From: Enoplolaimus lenunculus
Lineage: Eukaryota; Nematoda; Enoplea; Enoplida; Thoracostomopsidae
Length of the DNA: 64,000 nucleotides
Direction: 5' to 3'
Assembly (NCBI GenBank): GCA_030248215.1
Contig: JASANG010002922.1
Span: 1-64,000, forward strand
Position numbers and translations under genes: made by a program. The notes under the pieces are model-generated. The model was given only the letters and a program-made list of their open reading frames with translations, had not been told where the DNA came from and ran no database searches. Shown here piece by piece: positions 1-13,292 of this stretch (position 1 is the first letter of the stretch; the number at the start of each line of letters is the position of its first letter).

Positions 1-141
1 GTGCCAAAAATGTATCGGTTTTGGCTTTTGCAATGGCATATGCTTAGGTTTAGTTTTTTAAGCTCAGGCCCAGGATTAGACTTAGACATAAAGAAGTGTT
101 TGCCTGAGCCTAAGCTTCAATGTGGTAAGAATACCATTTAC

Positions 142-3100
142 CGGCAACGTCAGAAAACCTGACAAAAATCAATGCGTCGTCCGCTTGCTTCGGACAGTGA
201 ACGTGAACGTTGGTGACCGAACCAAACGAAGAACATTCTTCGCGAATTTCATCAACAACGGAATGATCCACTTCGTTTGGTGTCACCATATTCCTCAACA
301 CGACCAGGCGACTCTGAGGCGCTAGCGGTCTTGTAGGCTGCAACAAATGACCAATGTATATTACAAATGATTTCAACGATAGTCCATGTTAACATAGGGT
401 CTACCTACTAATCCTAATCCTAAACCTAACTCTAATCCTAAATATAAACCTTGAACTAAACCCGAGCTTAAGCTTCCTAGGCGTTAATACCCTTGTCCAT
501 CTGTCGGTCAATGGGCAGACCCCGCTAAAACACGGGTTACGACGAGGAGAGTACGGCCGTGAAATTAAAAAAATTACAATAAATACCAGTAACCTACAAT
601 GACAGACAAATGCGATCAAGCAATAAGCAACAACGACTTTAATTAATTCCATCGGTGACTAACGACTAAAACAGTGTTGGTGCAAGTGGTCTTGCGCACT
701 GCTGTGGGCGCAATCAACAGGTCAAAAATTCTGTATTATGATACTGCAATTTTAGATATACATAAAACAAAAATTAAACCCTAGCATCAAACAAGTTCTA
801 CTCAAATTACTGTAAGAAATAAGCAATCGTATTCCATTGCGCCTCGCTGATTAGCTTATCAGCGGCTGTAACTATAACCTAAAATCGTGCTCTCTAATAT
901 GCGTAGCACTTATTGTCAGCTTGCAAATATTATGTAAAATGTGAAAGATGGCAATTGCAAAACCAAAAATTTGCATAACTTCCACTTACTTGACTTGTGA
1001 AGCTAAATTTCGGAGGCGCAAGTGATGTCCCATTAGACTGACCTAAAACACTATGTACAACGCTGGAAATCAGCTCATAAAATTCAAACTGCGATACCGT
1101 ATGGTGCCGGACGGCGCTGCACGATTACGGACGGCCACCGCACAGCAAGTATAGCGCCGCCCTTACAGTTCAGAAATTGTTTTTACACAGATTACTAGCT
1201 CACACTATCTCTTGAAATCGTTTTACTCTTTTAACGACGCACTGCCATATTTTTTATAAAAGTTTTAATTCCCACCTACATAGGCTGTATCCCACATTGT
1301 AATGCAAGCTCCAGGTCCCACCCCCACTTCGCCATGCGATCTTTCAGCCAATTACCTGAAGCAATCGGAGGTGGCTCCAAAGATAAGGGAGATCCTGATG
1401 CAACACTGGAGACAGCCATATCCGATTGTAGCTGCGCTGCTGAAGGAGAATTGCTACTTTGAGAAACAGGCATTGAACCTCCTACGATTTCTCCTGATTC
1501 TAAAAATAAACACCACAGCGAATACAGTGTTAAAATTCTGGCTTATTGTAGGAATTTCAAAAAAGTAACCTGTAAATCATCGTGGAAGTAAATTAGAAAA
1601 TTGTGAACGATTACGTACACAAAATGTTAAATTGTCTGTTGCTTTGTACACTAAGAAACCATATTTATAGAGGATAAACTTAAATTTCTAAATTTCGGCA
1701 CATTTGTCTAAGCCTATTCCTTAGCGTAAACCTAATTCAACAAACTATTTTCGGGCGCGTCCGAAATGCTGATTTCAACTAACGAAAATAACAGCATATA
1801 AGCAAGCATTCAATTATATTCGTCGTATGCTAACGATGACAAAGTAATGTGCCGTTCACAATATAAATTTCAGCCGTACCAAAAACATATTTTATCATAA
1901 GGTAGGTTCATACGTGAGAAAACAGAAATAAATAGAACTGAATCTCGCACAGAAGCGGCGCGGCTTTAATTTTTAGTTTACTACACTTTGGTTTGCATTA
2001 AACTCTTATAAAAATATTGCAAGAGCTGTAGCTCCATTCATTCAGAAATTTAGCAGTTAAACATTTAAAAACAAATGCATCAATACAAATTGGATTTAAA
2101 ATTCATTATAAAACAACACAATGCCAAAACCTACTGACAAATTGCGTAAATCCTAGCGCAGCGCTCGATCCGTTCAGACCTGGTTTGAGACCTTGAGTTG
2201 GAATCTTTGCCTAAAAGTATCATTCAACAAAAAACGCTAGCAATTTTAAGAAGGATACATAGGTATTCACAAAAGTGGTTGCCAGATGGCCAATAAATTC
2301 TAGGTAACATCCAGGGTGGCACTAAAAGTTCGAATTTGGTTACACAATCGGAAAAATTGAAAGTTCCGATTCGGATTCGCCTCAACAAAAGTCAAAACCA
2401 GCAACGTTCAGAAATCCATGTATGTATTCTTTTAATTGAGTAAATTGATATAAAACTCCAAGGGTCCCATTCTGGCACTCCAAATCTGTACGATATTGTT
2501 CGTCCGTCCTAAATCTACGTATATACAGCTTTACAATAATTACACATTCCAAGTCTGTTTGATCTAATAAGTTTTGTCCTACTACGTAAGCAGTCTCAAA
2601 CTTGGTACAAAATAAATTGCTTACAATTACAACACATGCCACATTGTACGCTACCAATCTATTTAACTTGAAAACAACTAGTCAGATAATCTCTGAATAT
2701 AAATACAAACATAAAACATTAAAATAAGGGCTTGACTGGTAGTTTCGGTTCCGCTTTTAGAATTTTAAACCGGAAACTACTTACTTTTCCACTTGGCCCA
2801 GCAGCCATGGTTTGGCTCACAGCTTCGAGTGCTTGAATCTGGGCAGTCGCACGTGCAGCTGCTTCCGCAGCGGCCGTAGGAAGACCGCCAGGCCCAGACG
2901 CTAAGCTTGCGACACGAACTTTGGCTGCGTTGTACTGTAGCGCAGCGTTGCCTGCCATGCCTGGCCGAACAACTGACATATGCGGCGGCGTAACCGCCTG
3001 GAAAACAACAAAACAGTCATCAGTGAAAACAGGACTCGATTAGGAAACGTGTACTCACCAACATTAGCAAGTATTTTATTTTACCCCAATTGCCGTAAAA

Positions 3101-5491
3101 TATTAGTCCATAAAGCTTATCAGAGCTGTAACTTCATATCAAAATAATACAACGTCGTCACAATAATCGCCGGAATGACAAGAGAAAAAAGTCTGCATTC
3201 AGCCCAAAAAGTTTCATAACTGCTTATGCTTTACTATGATTGCAATATAGCACTAACCGAAACTGATAAAAGAGTAAACAACTCCTCGTCCAACACGGAG
3301 TAATTGACCACCCAAATCAAACAGATTCATTGATGATACTGCATCATTCACCGCTTGCTCGCTTTCGTATTCAATATAAGCATATCCCCTAAACCACTAC
3401 ATACATACATAGCTAGTTCCCGCTCGGTATACAACATGCAAATCAAGGCATTTTTTTACTCTCTTGATTAAAAATTCTGAAAAACCATTACAAAGATCCA
3501 CCTATGAAAATTATCTTCTTACTCTTTTGATTAAATTCTGAAAGCTTTAAATATCCAGCCAGATATACCTTAAACACTTACCAATGACCATTTCCGTTTA
3601 GTTTTTTCGGCAACAGGCAAGCAGTAATCGGACCAAAGGCTTCAAAAACACTCCGAACATCTTGTTCTGATAAATCAGGATGAATCGATGAAACGTATAT
3701 GCGATGACAAGCGGATGCTTCTGCGAGAACTTCGTTGATAATGTGTTGCGCTTGCGGCATATTGCTGGGCCTACCGACCTAAATGTTATAATATACAGGA
3801 ATCAACACCATCGTAAACCAGAGCAGTAAACTGTGAACTCTGACATCAGTGAAATCAGAACATTTCAACCGTTTGTATCTTGCATTGCTTGCCCAACGCC
3901 AAGTCGTCAGCTATAATGTTTACATGCCACGAATAGACAGTGGCAGCAAAAAGACAAAAATCTTGTTCGGCAAAATATAACAAACAAGACGTAACGAGTG
4001 AAATAAATTTAAAAAACGAAACAACACAAACTTTACATACCCTTAAAGCCCGACCAGACAACTGAAATCCGTTCATTTGTTGTTCAGCAATCGATGCAGC
4101 TTCAGGCACTTCGTATTCGAGGAACGTGTATCCACGGTGTTGCTAAAATAATAACGAACAAAACGAATGCTTCGTAATTCTCAGTAAATACGTAGAATCC
4201 ACTGGTCAACCGAATAGCTAAGATCGATTCTTGTACGCAACCCCGTCAGAAAATAAGGGTTCCAAAACTCAAGTACAAATTCTGCTCCAACCGTTATGTG
4301 CATTGTACTGCATATCTAAATGGGTAAATCACGTATCACTAGTTATTGATAGACTTTTGCAACAAAAAACAAACTGAGAAAGAAGGAACCAAATCAACAA
4401 ACAATGAAAGAAACTAAAAAGACACAAACAAACAAACAAACAAACATAGATACAAACGAACGAAAAAGCAAAAAAAAACAACGCTGTAAATAAAAAAGAG
4501 AAGCTAGCGTAAGCCAGTGGGTCTTTTCATTCATAAACGTAGCAATCACTGATGATACTATATATTTTGTCTACACTCCATTTAATAAAACCAAAGCGTA
4601 AATATACTTACACCAGTTATTACGTCACGTGACATATTGATAGATTTAATTGGACCGAACGGCGCAAACGCATTTGAAAACATTTCTTCGTCGACGTCAA
4701 AATTAATGCTTCCAATATACAAACTGAAATCACGCCAAAAACAATGAAAACAACTATACATGCGGTCTATTTTTTCTCGTTCGAGACTAAAATTTGCAAA
4801 CCAACAACAACAGCCAGGAGTATTGTTTATAGAACATAATTCATTCGCTGAATCATTGCTTTCGTTCAACGATCACAATCTTGCTCTGTCTCTAGTAGCA
4901 ACAATATTTTAGCAAGGTAATTAAATACAAAAAAATTTCCAATTCGAATAAACAGAAAAATTACAACAGCTACAGAACTCACGTGCACATCAAAGTCATC
5001 GCTTGTTGCCGCTGTATAGTTTGCCGAAGCATCGCAAGTTGCTGAAAACACAACATCTCAAATCAAATATTAACAGTTTTCTCCATAAATATCTTCTGTT
5101 TTAACAGACACCTGTTCTAAAACTAGGAATCAAACAAACGTCTCGCGGGTGAGTGGCGTTAGCCATTACCATATTATTTTGTTTAAACCGCTAACGTCCA
5201 AAAACTTTACCAGGTCCGAAAAAGAGAAAAAACTACTTCTGGTCCTGAGTTTTCGAATACGCCCCCTATTTCTCTTCCCTAAACTACCGTCTTCTCTATC
5301 ATACGTACCTGTTTTGCTGCTGCACCCGTTCTTCAACATAACATGCTCAATACTGCGTTAATTGCAAAATCGCGAGCGCGTTCGACAAATTTTTCCCGCG
5401 TCGAGTTAATGCTGGCATTCCTATCCCTGCCACGCGGCTTCACCGCTCGCCAGGCCAACATAGCACGTCCACGTTGGTCCAAGCATGGCAT
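142..5491 (-). CDS. PUF60: PUF60-like splicing factor, left copy (partial, exon 1 disrupted)
   Basis: Mirror copy of the PUF60 gene on the right arm. Exons in transcription order are 5309-5491, 4983-5041, 4612-4723, 4041-4142, 3582-3778, 3286-3388, 2785-2997, about 2180-2210, 1356-1499, 990-1042 and 142-337; the last coding exon would lie upstream of base 1. Exons 2-5, 7 and 9-11 match the right copy almost exactly. Exon 1 is 183 nt against 192 nt because nine single bases are absent, with no substitutions, so it does not read through. The donor after exon 6 reads CGA/GGAGTT instead of CGA/GTGAGT because one base is missing. As read it looks like a pseudogene. Because exon 1 differs only by deletions while the introns are nearly identical, local sequence error in a second haplotype is equally possible. 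Confidence 0.75.
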
Positions 5492-5974
5492 GCTGTGTTA
5501 AATAAACGAGTACAATATTCATATAAAATTTAAAACTGTTATCGTTTTTACCAGTGTTACCGATTCCGGAGCGGATGTTGAAGTGCATAACAACTTAATC
5601 GCCCTAATTTTGCACTACAATATTCGCAGCGAAGAATCGTGACTTTGGTCATGAAATACGGTATAGCGTAGTTGTTATACTTTTCAGCAATAAATATCCG
5701 GCAAACAATGTGGAATACCGGAACCATAACCGGATGTCGATATTTTCCCGGAGCCAAATATCCGGTTGCATCCTAATCTATACGAAATCCGCCTCAGCGA
5801 CTAACTTCAAAAAAGTGAAACCAACAGTGCATTTACGACAACTACCGTGGAACTGATTGATTTACTTTTACATGTTTTTCCCGTCATACAAGTAAAATGT
5901 GAATGTTTGCATGTGCCCGTGTATGTTCCCAATCTTCATTGGGTTACAGTACCGCTAGAAAATATGATAAAGAT

Positions 5975-6164
5975 GACCGGTGTTATTCTAGTGGCGTAAC
6001 AGTATATCCCTATTATTCCTAAGGCTAAGTCAGAACTTCGGCATAAAAATAAGTCTATAACTAAGCCTAAGTTTTAGCACAAAGAATAGCCTTAATCCTA
6101 CCAACCCACCCCTGTTTTATAGTACCTAAAGAAAACTGGACGCCCTTAAAAGTAAACATGGGCC
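5975..6164. mobile_element. MITE, TTAGGC-bearing family, subtype 2 (degenerate copy)
   Basis: The right end reads GGACGCCC...ACATGGGCC, the subtype 2 end. The left end, near GACCGGTGTT with GGCGTAACAGTA, is diverged. The interior has CCTAAG-type repeats. No clean target duplication remains. Confidence 0.55.
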
Positions 6165-6173
6165 AAACAAATA

Positions 6174-6497
6174 CAGTCACGGACAGAATTAGTGTGCAGA
6201 GACCGCAAATGCGTCCACTGCCGTTGCGAGTCCGGTTTTAGCCGCTTCTAGTTTCTTAGTGATCTGCTAAACAAACGCGGTTTAGACGCGATCGTAGGCG
6301 TGATTATAATTGCGCTGGCAGTCACGGTTCGAATCGCGTCTGTAACCGCAATTTTAATAGCGTCTATAACCGTGATACTGCGTGCGCAACCGCCGGTTTT
6401 TGCATCTTTACGGTTGCGAGTGATCGCGATCGCGTATCAAGTGATCGCTAGTCAAACCGCGTTTGGTTCGCGATGCGGTTGCGCTTAGCTATGACTG
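6174..6497. mobile_element. MITE with CAGTCA ends and TA target duplication
   Basis: The element begins CAGTCACGG and ends CTATGACTG, with TA on both sides (6172-6173 and 6498-6499), as in Tc1/mariner-type elements. The interior is unusually CpG-rich, with repeated GCGATCG, GGTTGC and AACCGC words. A similar half copy may lie at about 13,055-13,135. Confidence 0.6.
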
Positions 6498-7286
6498 TAT
6501 CTAGTACGTGTTGCAACTGAACGCAACGTTACATACACATATTTGTTCAAGTGTTAAAAATGCATCGGCGTGAGACGTTAAGGTTTGTCACTTAAACGCT
6601 TTGAATGTCTTAGGCCATTTAAGCAAGAATTGCTAGCTACGTTCTGATATTTGAAACTAATGTAGTATTAGATTTGAATTACTTATCCGGCTCCAGTTGG
6701 ATGTTACATTATCCGTTTCGGCAATATGTTAGATTATCTCGGCTGCGGCATTTTTTGGTATCTTATCGAACCCTGATTCCAACCTATATGGAGTAAAAAA
6801 TGTTTCAACACTACAAATGCACTCTTATGGTTCAAATTATATAGCTTTCTAAATAATACTGCTGGTATCGTAACGGAAATATCCATAAAAATACACTATG
6901 CCACTACAAAACAAAAAAAAAACACGGTAGTTGTCGTAAATGCACTGTTGGTTTCACTTTTTTGAAGTTAGTCGCTGAGGCGGATTTCGTATAGATTAGG
7001 ATGCAACCGGATATTTGGCTCCGGGAAAATATCGACATCCGGTTATGGTTCCGGTATTCCACATTGTTTGCCGGATATTTATTGCTGAAAAGTATAACAA
7101 CTACGCTATACCGTATTTCATGACCAAAGTCACGATTCTTCGCTGCGAATATTGTAGTGCAAAATTAGGGCGATTAAGTTGTTATGCACTTCAACATCCG
7201 CTCCGGAATTCGGTCGAACACTGGTAAAAATCGATAATCAGTTTTAAATTTTATATGAATATTGTACTCGATTTATTTAACACAGC

Positions 7287-10200
7287 ATGCCATGCTTGGA
7301 CCAACGTGGACGTGTCTATGTTGGCCCTGGCGCAGTCGGTGAAGCCGCGTGGCGAGGGATAGGAATGCCAGCATTAACTCGACGCGCGGAAAAATTTGTC
7401 GAACGCGCTCGCGATTTTGCAATTCAACGCAGTATTGAGCATGTTATGTTGAAGCAACGGGTGCAGCAGCAACAACAGGTACGTATGATAGAGAAGACGG
7501 TAGTTTTAGGGAAGAGATAATAGGGGGCGTATTCGAAAACTCAGGACCAGAAGTAGTTTTTTCTCTTTTTCGGACCTGGTAAAGTTTTTGGACGTTAGCG
7601 GTTTAAACAAAATAATATGGTAATGGCTAACGCCACTCACCCGCGAGACGTTTGTTTGATTCCTAGTTTTAGAACAGGTGTCTGTTAAAACAGAAGATAT
7701 TTATGGAGAAAACTGTTAATATTTGATTTGAGATGTTGTGTTTTCAGCAACTTGCGATGCTTCGGCAAACTATACAGCGGCAACAAGCGATGACTTTGAT
7801 GTGCACGTGAGTTCTGTAGCTGTTGTAATTTTTCTGTTTATTCGAATTGGAAATTTTTTTGTATTTAATTACCTTGCTAAAATATTGTTGCTACTAGAGA
7901 CAGAGCAAGATTGTGATCGTTGAACGAAAGCAATGATTCAGCGAATGAATTATGTTCTATAAACAATACTCCTGGCTGTTGTTGTTGGTTTGCAAATTTT
8001 AGTCTCGAACGAGAAAAAATAGACCGCATGTATAGTTGTTTTCATTGTTTTTGGCGTGATTTCAGTTTGTATATTGGAAGCATTAATTTTGACGTCGACG
8101 AAGAAATGTTTTCAAATGCGTTTGCGCCGTTCGGTCCAATTAAATCTATCAATATGTCACGTGACGTAATAACTGGTGTAAGTATATTTACGCTTTGGTT
8201 TTATTAAATGGAATGTAGACAAAATATATAGTATCATCAGTGATTGCTACGTTTATGAATGAAAAGACCCACTGGGTTACGCTAGCTTCTCTTTTTTATT
8301 TACAGCGTTGTTTTTTTTTGCTTTTTTGTTCGTTTGTATCTATGTTTGTTTGTTTGTTTGTTTGTGTCTTTTTAGTTTCTTTCATTGTTTGTTGATTTGG
8401 TTCCTTCTTTCTCAGTTTGTTTTTTGTTGCAAAAGTCTATCAATAACTAGTGGTACGTGATTTACCCATTTAGATATGCAGTACAATGCACATAACGGTT
8501 GGAGCAGAATTTGTACTTGAGTTTTGGAACCCTTATTTTCTGACGGGGTTGCGTACAAGAATCGATCTTAGCTATTCGGTTGACCAGTGGATTCTACGTA
8601 TTTACTGAGAATTACGAAGCATTCGTTTTGTTCGTTATTATTTTAGCAACACCGTGGATACACGTTCCTCGAATACGAAGTGCCTGAAGCTGCATCGATT
8701 GCTGAACAACAAATGAACGGATTTCAGTTGTCTGGTCGGGCTTTAAGGGTATGTAAATTTTGTGTTGTTTCGTTTTTTAAATTTATTTCACTCGTTACGT
8801 CTTGTTTGTTATATTTTGCCGAACAAGATTTTTGTCTTTTTGCTGCCACTGTCTATTCGTGGCATGTAAACATTATAGCTGACGACTTGGCGTTGGGCAA
8901 GCAATGCAAGATACAAACGGTTGAAATGTTCTGATTTCACTGATGTCAGAGTTCACAGTTTACTGCTCTGGTTTACGATGGTGTTGATTCCTGTATATTA
9001 TAACATTTAGGTCGGTAGGCCCAGCAATATGCCGCAAGCGCAACACATTATCAACGAAGTTCTCGCAGAAGCATCCGCTTGTCATCGCATATACGTTTCA
9101 TCGATTCATCCTGATTTATCAGAACAAGATGTTCGGAGTGTTTTTGAAGCCTTTGGTCCGATTACTGCTTGCCTGTTGCCGAAAAAACTAAACGGAAATG
9201 GTCATTGGTAAGTGTTTAAGGTATATCTGGCTGGATATTTAAAGCTTTCAGAATTTAATCAAAAGAGTAAGAAGATAATTTTCATAGGTGGATCTTTGTA
9301 ATGGTTTTTCAGAATTTTTAATCAAGAGAGTAAAAAAATGCCTTGATTTGCATGTTGTATACCGCAGCGGGTAACTAGCTATGTATGTATGTAGTGGTTT
9401 AGGGGATATGCTTATATTGAATACGAAAGCGAGCAAGCGGTGAATGATGCAGTATCATCAATGAATCTGTTTGATTTGGGTGGTCAATTACTCCGTGTTG
9501 GACGAGTGAGTTGTTTACTCTTTTATCAGTTTCGGTTAGTGCTATATTGCAATCATAGTAAAGCATAAGCAGTTATGAAACTTTTTGGGCTGAATGCAGA
9601 CTTTTTTCTCTTGTCATTCCGGCGATTATTGTGACGACGTTGTATTATTTTGATATGAAGTTACAGCTCTGATAAGCTTTATGGACTAATATTTTACGGC
9701 AATTGGGGTAAAATAAAATACTTGCTAATGTTGGTGAGTACACGTTTCCTAATCGATGTCCTGTTTTCACTGATGACTGTTTTGTTGTTTTCCAGGCGGT
9801 TACGCCGCCGCATATGTCAGTTGTTCGGCCAGGCATGGCAGGCAACGCTGCGCTACAGTACAACGCAGCCAAAGTTCGTGTCGCAAGCTTAGCGTCTGGG
9901 CCTGGCGGTCTTCCTACGGCCGCTGCGGAAGCAGCTGCACGTGCGACTGCCCAGATTCAAGCACTCGAAGCTGTGAGCCAAACCATGGCTGCTGGGCCAA
10001 GTGGAAAAGTAAGTAGTTTCCGGTTTAAAATTCTAAAAGCGGAACCGAAACTACCAGTCAAGCCCTTATTTTAATGTTTTATGTTTGTATTTATATTCAG
10101 AGATTATCTGACTAGTTGTTTTCAAGTTAAATAGATTGGTAGCGTACAATGTGGCATGTGTTGTAATTGTAAGCAATTTATTTTGTACCAAGTTTGAGAC

Positions 10201-13200
10201 TGCTTACGTAGTAGGACAAAACTTATTAGATCAAACAGACTTGGAATGTGTAATTATTGTAAAGCTGTATATACGTAGATTTAGGACGGACGAACAATAT
10301 CGTACAGATTTGGAGTGCCAGAATGGGACCCTTGGAGTTTTATATCAATTTACTCAATTAAAAGAATACATACATGGATTTCTGAACGTTGCTGGTTTTG
10401 ACTTTTGTTGAGGCGAATCCGAATCGGAACTTTCAATTTTTCCGATTGTGTAACCAAATTCGAACTTTTAGTGCCACCCTGGATGTTACCTAGAATTTAT
10501 TGGCCATCTGGCAACCACTTTTGTGAATACCTATGTATCCTTCTTAAAATTGCTAGCGTTTTTTGTTGAATGATACTTTTAGGCAAAGATTCCAACTCAA
10601 GGTCTCAAACCAGGTCTGAACGGATCGAGCGCTGCGCTAGGATTTACGCAATTTGTCAGTAGGTTTTGGCATTGTGTTGTTTTATAATGAATTTTAAATC
10701 CAATTTGTATTGATGCATTTGTTTTTAAATGTTTAACTGCTAAATTTCTGAATGAATGGAGCTACAGCTCTTGCAATATTTTTATAAGAGTTTAATGCAA
10801 ACCAAAGTGTAGTAAACTAAAAATTAAAGCCGCGCCGCTTCTGTGCGAGATTCAGTTCTATTTATTTCTGTTTTCTCACGTATGAACCTACCTTATGATA
10901 AAATATTTTTTGGTATGGCTGAAATTTATATTGTGAACGGCACATTACTTTGTCATCGTTAGCATACGACGAATATAATTGAATGCTTGCTTATATGCTG
11001 TTATTTACATTAGTTGAAATCAGCATTTCGGACGCGCCCGAAAATGGTTTGTTGAATTAGGTTTACGCTAAGGAATAGGCTTAGACAAATGTGCCGAAAT
11101 TTAGAAATTTAAGTTTATCCTCTATAAATATGGTTTATTAGTGTACAAAGCAACAGACAATTTAACATTTTGTGTACGTAATCGTTCACAATTTTCTAAT
11201 TTACTTCCACGATGATTTACAGGTTACTTTTTTGAAATTCCTACAATAAGCCAGAATTTTAACACTGTATTCGCTGTGGTGTTTATTTTTAGAATCAGGA
11301 GAAATCGTAGGAGGTTCAATGCCTGTTTCTCAAAGTAGCAATTCTCCTTCAGCAGCGCAGCTACAATCGGATATGGCTGTCTCCAGTGTTGCATCAGGAT
11401 CTCCCTTATCTTTGGAGCCACCTCCGATTGCTTCAGGTAATTGGCTGAAAGATCGCATGGCGAAGTGGGGGTGGGACCTGGAGCTTGCATTACAATGTGG
11501 GATACAGCCTATGTAGGTGGGAATTAAAACTTTTATAAAAAATATGGCAGTGCGTCGTTAAAAGAGTAAAACGATTTCAAGAGATAGTGTGAGCTAGTAA
11601 TCTGTGTAAAAACAATTTCTGAACTGTAAGGGCGGCGCTATACTTGCTGTGCGGTGGCCGTCCGTAATCGAGCAGCGCCGTCCGGCACCATACGGTATCG
11701 CAGTTTGAATTTTATGAGCTGATTTCCAGCGTTGTACATAGTGTTTTAGGTCAGTCTAATGGGACATCACTTGCGCCTCCGAAATTTAGCTTCACAAGTC
11801 AAGTAAGTGGAAGTTATGCAAATTTTTGGTTTTGCAATTGCCATCTTTCACATTTTACATAATATTTGCAAGCTGACAATAAGTGCTACGCATATTAGAG
11901 AGCACGATTTTAGGTTATAGTTACAGCCGCTGATAAGCTAATCAGCGAGGCGCAATGGAATACGATTGCTTATTTCTTACAGTAATTTGAGTAGAACTTG
12001 TTTGATGCTAGGGTTTAATTTTTGTTTTATGTATATCTAAAATTGCAGTATCATAATACAGAATTTTTGACCTGTTGATTGCGCCCACAGCAGTGCGCAA
12101 GACCACTTGCACCAACACTGTTTTAGTCGTTAGTCACCGATGGAATTAATTAAAGTCGTTGTTGCTTATTGCTTGATCGCATTTGTCTGTCATTGTAGGT
12201 TACTGGTATTTATTGTAATTTTTTTAATTTCACGTCATTACTATCATCGTCGTAACCCGTGTTTTAGCGGGGTCTGCCCATTGACCGACAGATGGACAAG
12301 GGTATTAACGCCTAGGAAGCTTAAGCTCGGGTTTAGTTCAAGGTTTATATTTAGGATTAGAGTTAGGATTAGTAGGTAGACCCTATGTTAACATGGACTA
12401 TCGTTGAAATCATTTGTAATATACATTGGTCATTTGTTGCAGCCTACAAGACCGCTAGCGCCTCAGAGTCGCCTGGTCGTGTTGAGGAATATGGTGACAC
12501 CAAACGAAGTGGATCATTCCGTTGTTGATGAAATTCGCGAAGAATGTTCTTCGTTTGGTTCGGTCACCAACGTTCACGTTCACTGTCCGAAGCAAGCGGA
12601 CGACGCATTGATTTTTGTCAGGTTTTCTGACGTTGCCGGTAAATGGTATTCTTACCACATTGAAGCTTAGGCTCAGGCAAACACTTCTTTATGTCTAAGT
12701 CTAATCCTGGGCCTGAGCTTAAAAAACTAAACCTAAGCATATGCCATTGCAAAAGCCAAAACCGATACATTTTTGGCACTTTTGATAGGTTTTTTCAAGG
12801 AATCGCGCAGTCATTGGCAAAACAAAATATTGCATTTACTTGACCAAATGGCCTTTTGGAAAATTCCCAATGTAAAAATCAGGTGCCAAAAATTTCAAAC
12901 TTTCCACTAAATTTTTTGCATTTTTAGTAAATTTTGACCTAATTTTGCTACTTCATAAGTTAGAAGTGGTGTTACCTGGTGATTTTGCCTTTCTGTTTTT
13001 ACAAGACTATAATTCCAAACCAGGTGGGATTTTAGCTGAGCGCTGTACATAGCGAGCGGTCAACAAGCCAACAATCGCGTTTATAGTCTCGGTTTGGAAC
13101 GCGATCGCAATTTGCACTTAATCTGTTCTTGACTGTAAGCAAGTAAATAATACAGAACCGTAAGCTCATGCGTGTTGCATTTCAGAAGCTGAAAACGCTA

Positions 13201-13292
13201 TGAAATCACTGAATGGACGGTATTTTGACGGAAAAGCGATTGATGCGCAACCGTATTGTGAAAGTAAATTTGATCAAGGTATATATCAATGA
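7287..13292 (+). CDS. PUF60: Poly(U)-binding splicing factor PUF60 (Half pint)
   Basis: Nuclear RNA-binding protein that helps U2AF recognise 3' splice sites. Exons: 7287-7478, 7748-7806, 8066-8177, 8647-8748, 9011-9207, 9403-9505, 9796-10008, 10583-10613 (a donor after 10601 also keeps frame), 11293-11436, 11750-11802, 12443-12638, 13186-13292. All phases match, giving 502 aa, slightly shorter than the 559-aa human protein. An N-terminal segment with QQQQQ aligns with the human start. RRM1 covers about 84-157 ([15 protein letters not shown]), RRM2 about 181-255 ([15 protein letters not shown]). An Ala-rich linker follows, then the C-terminal U2AF-homology RRM (about 410-498; VVLRNMV) with the R-x-F motif as NGRYFDG. 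I chose the ATG at 7287, which lies one base after an AG. The ending ...FDQGIYQ is taken as the stop, but splicing after FDQ to a further small exon cannot be excluded. The gene converges on tropomodulin. Confidence 0.93.

Larger units (their letters stand above)
5851..6922. other. Spacer between inverted-repeat arms (head-to-head intergenic)
   Basis: This is the only unique DNA between the two PUF60 copies, so any promoter serving both genes lies here or in the arm ends. It holds a TTAGGC-family MITE (about 5975-6164) and a TA-flanked, CpG-rich MITE (6174-6497). The rest (6498-6922) has no exon or clear promoter motif that I can see. Confidence 0.7.
1..12779. repeat. Large inverted repeat (PUF60 palindrome)
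   Basis: Positions 1 to about 5,850 are the reverse complement of about 6,923 to 12,779. Position 1 pairs with 12,779, and the sum of paired coordinates drifts only between about 12,772 and 12,793, so indels are few and small. Most of the arms match base for base, including introns, with scattered substitutions (for example near 4,339/8,452 and 1,124/11,669). One stretch of the left arm (about 5,309-5,590) differs by single-base deletions only. The left arm reaches the window edge, so the true outer end is unseen. It is either a recent inverted duplication or an assembly join of two haplotypes. Confidence 0.95.

Noticed and set aside
7015-7227. Open frame upstream of PUF60 exon 1 (mirrored at 5557-5757)
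   Set aside because: It consists of CCGGATATTTGG-type repeat sequence with no family match, and is open in both arms only because the arms are copies.
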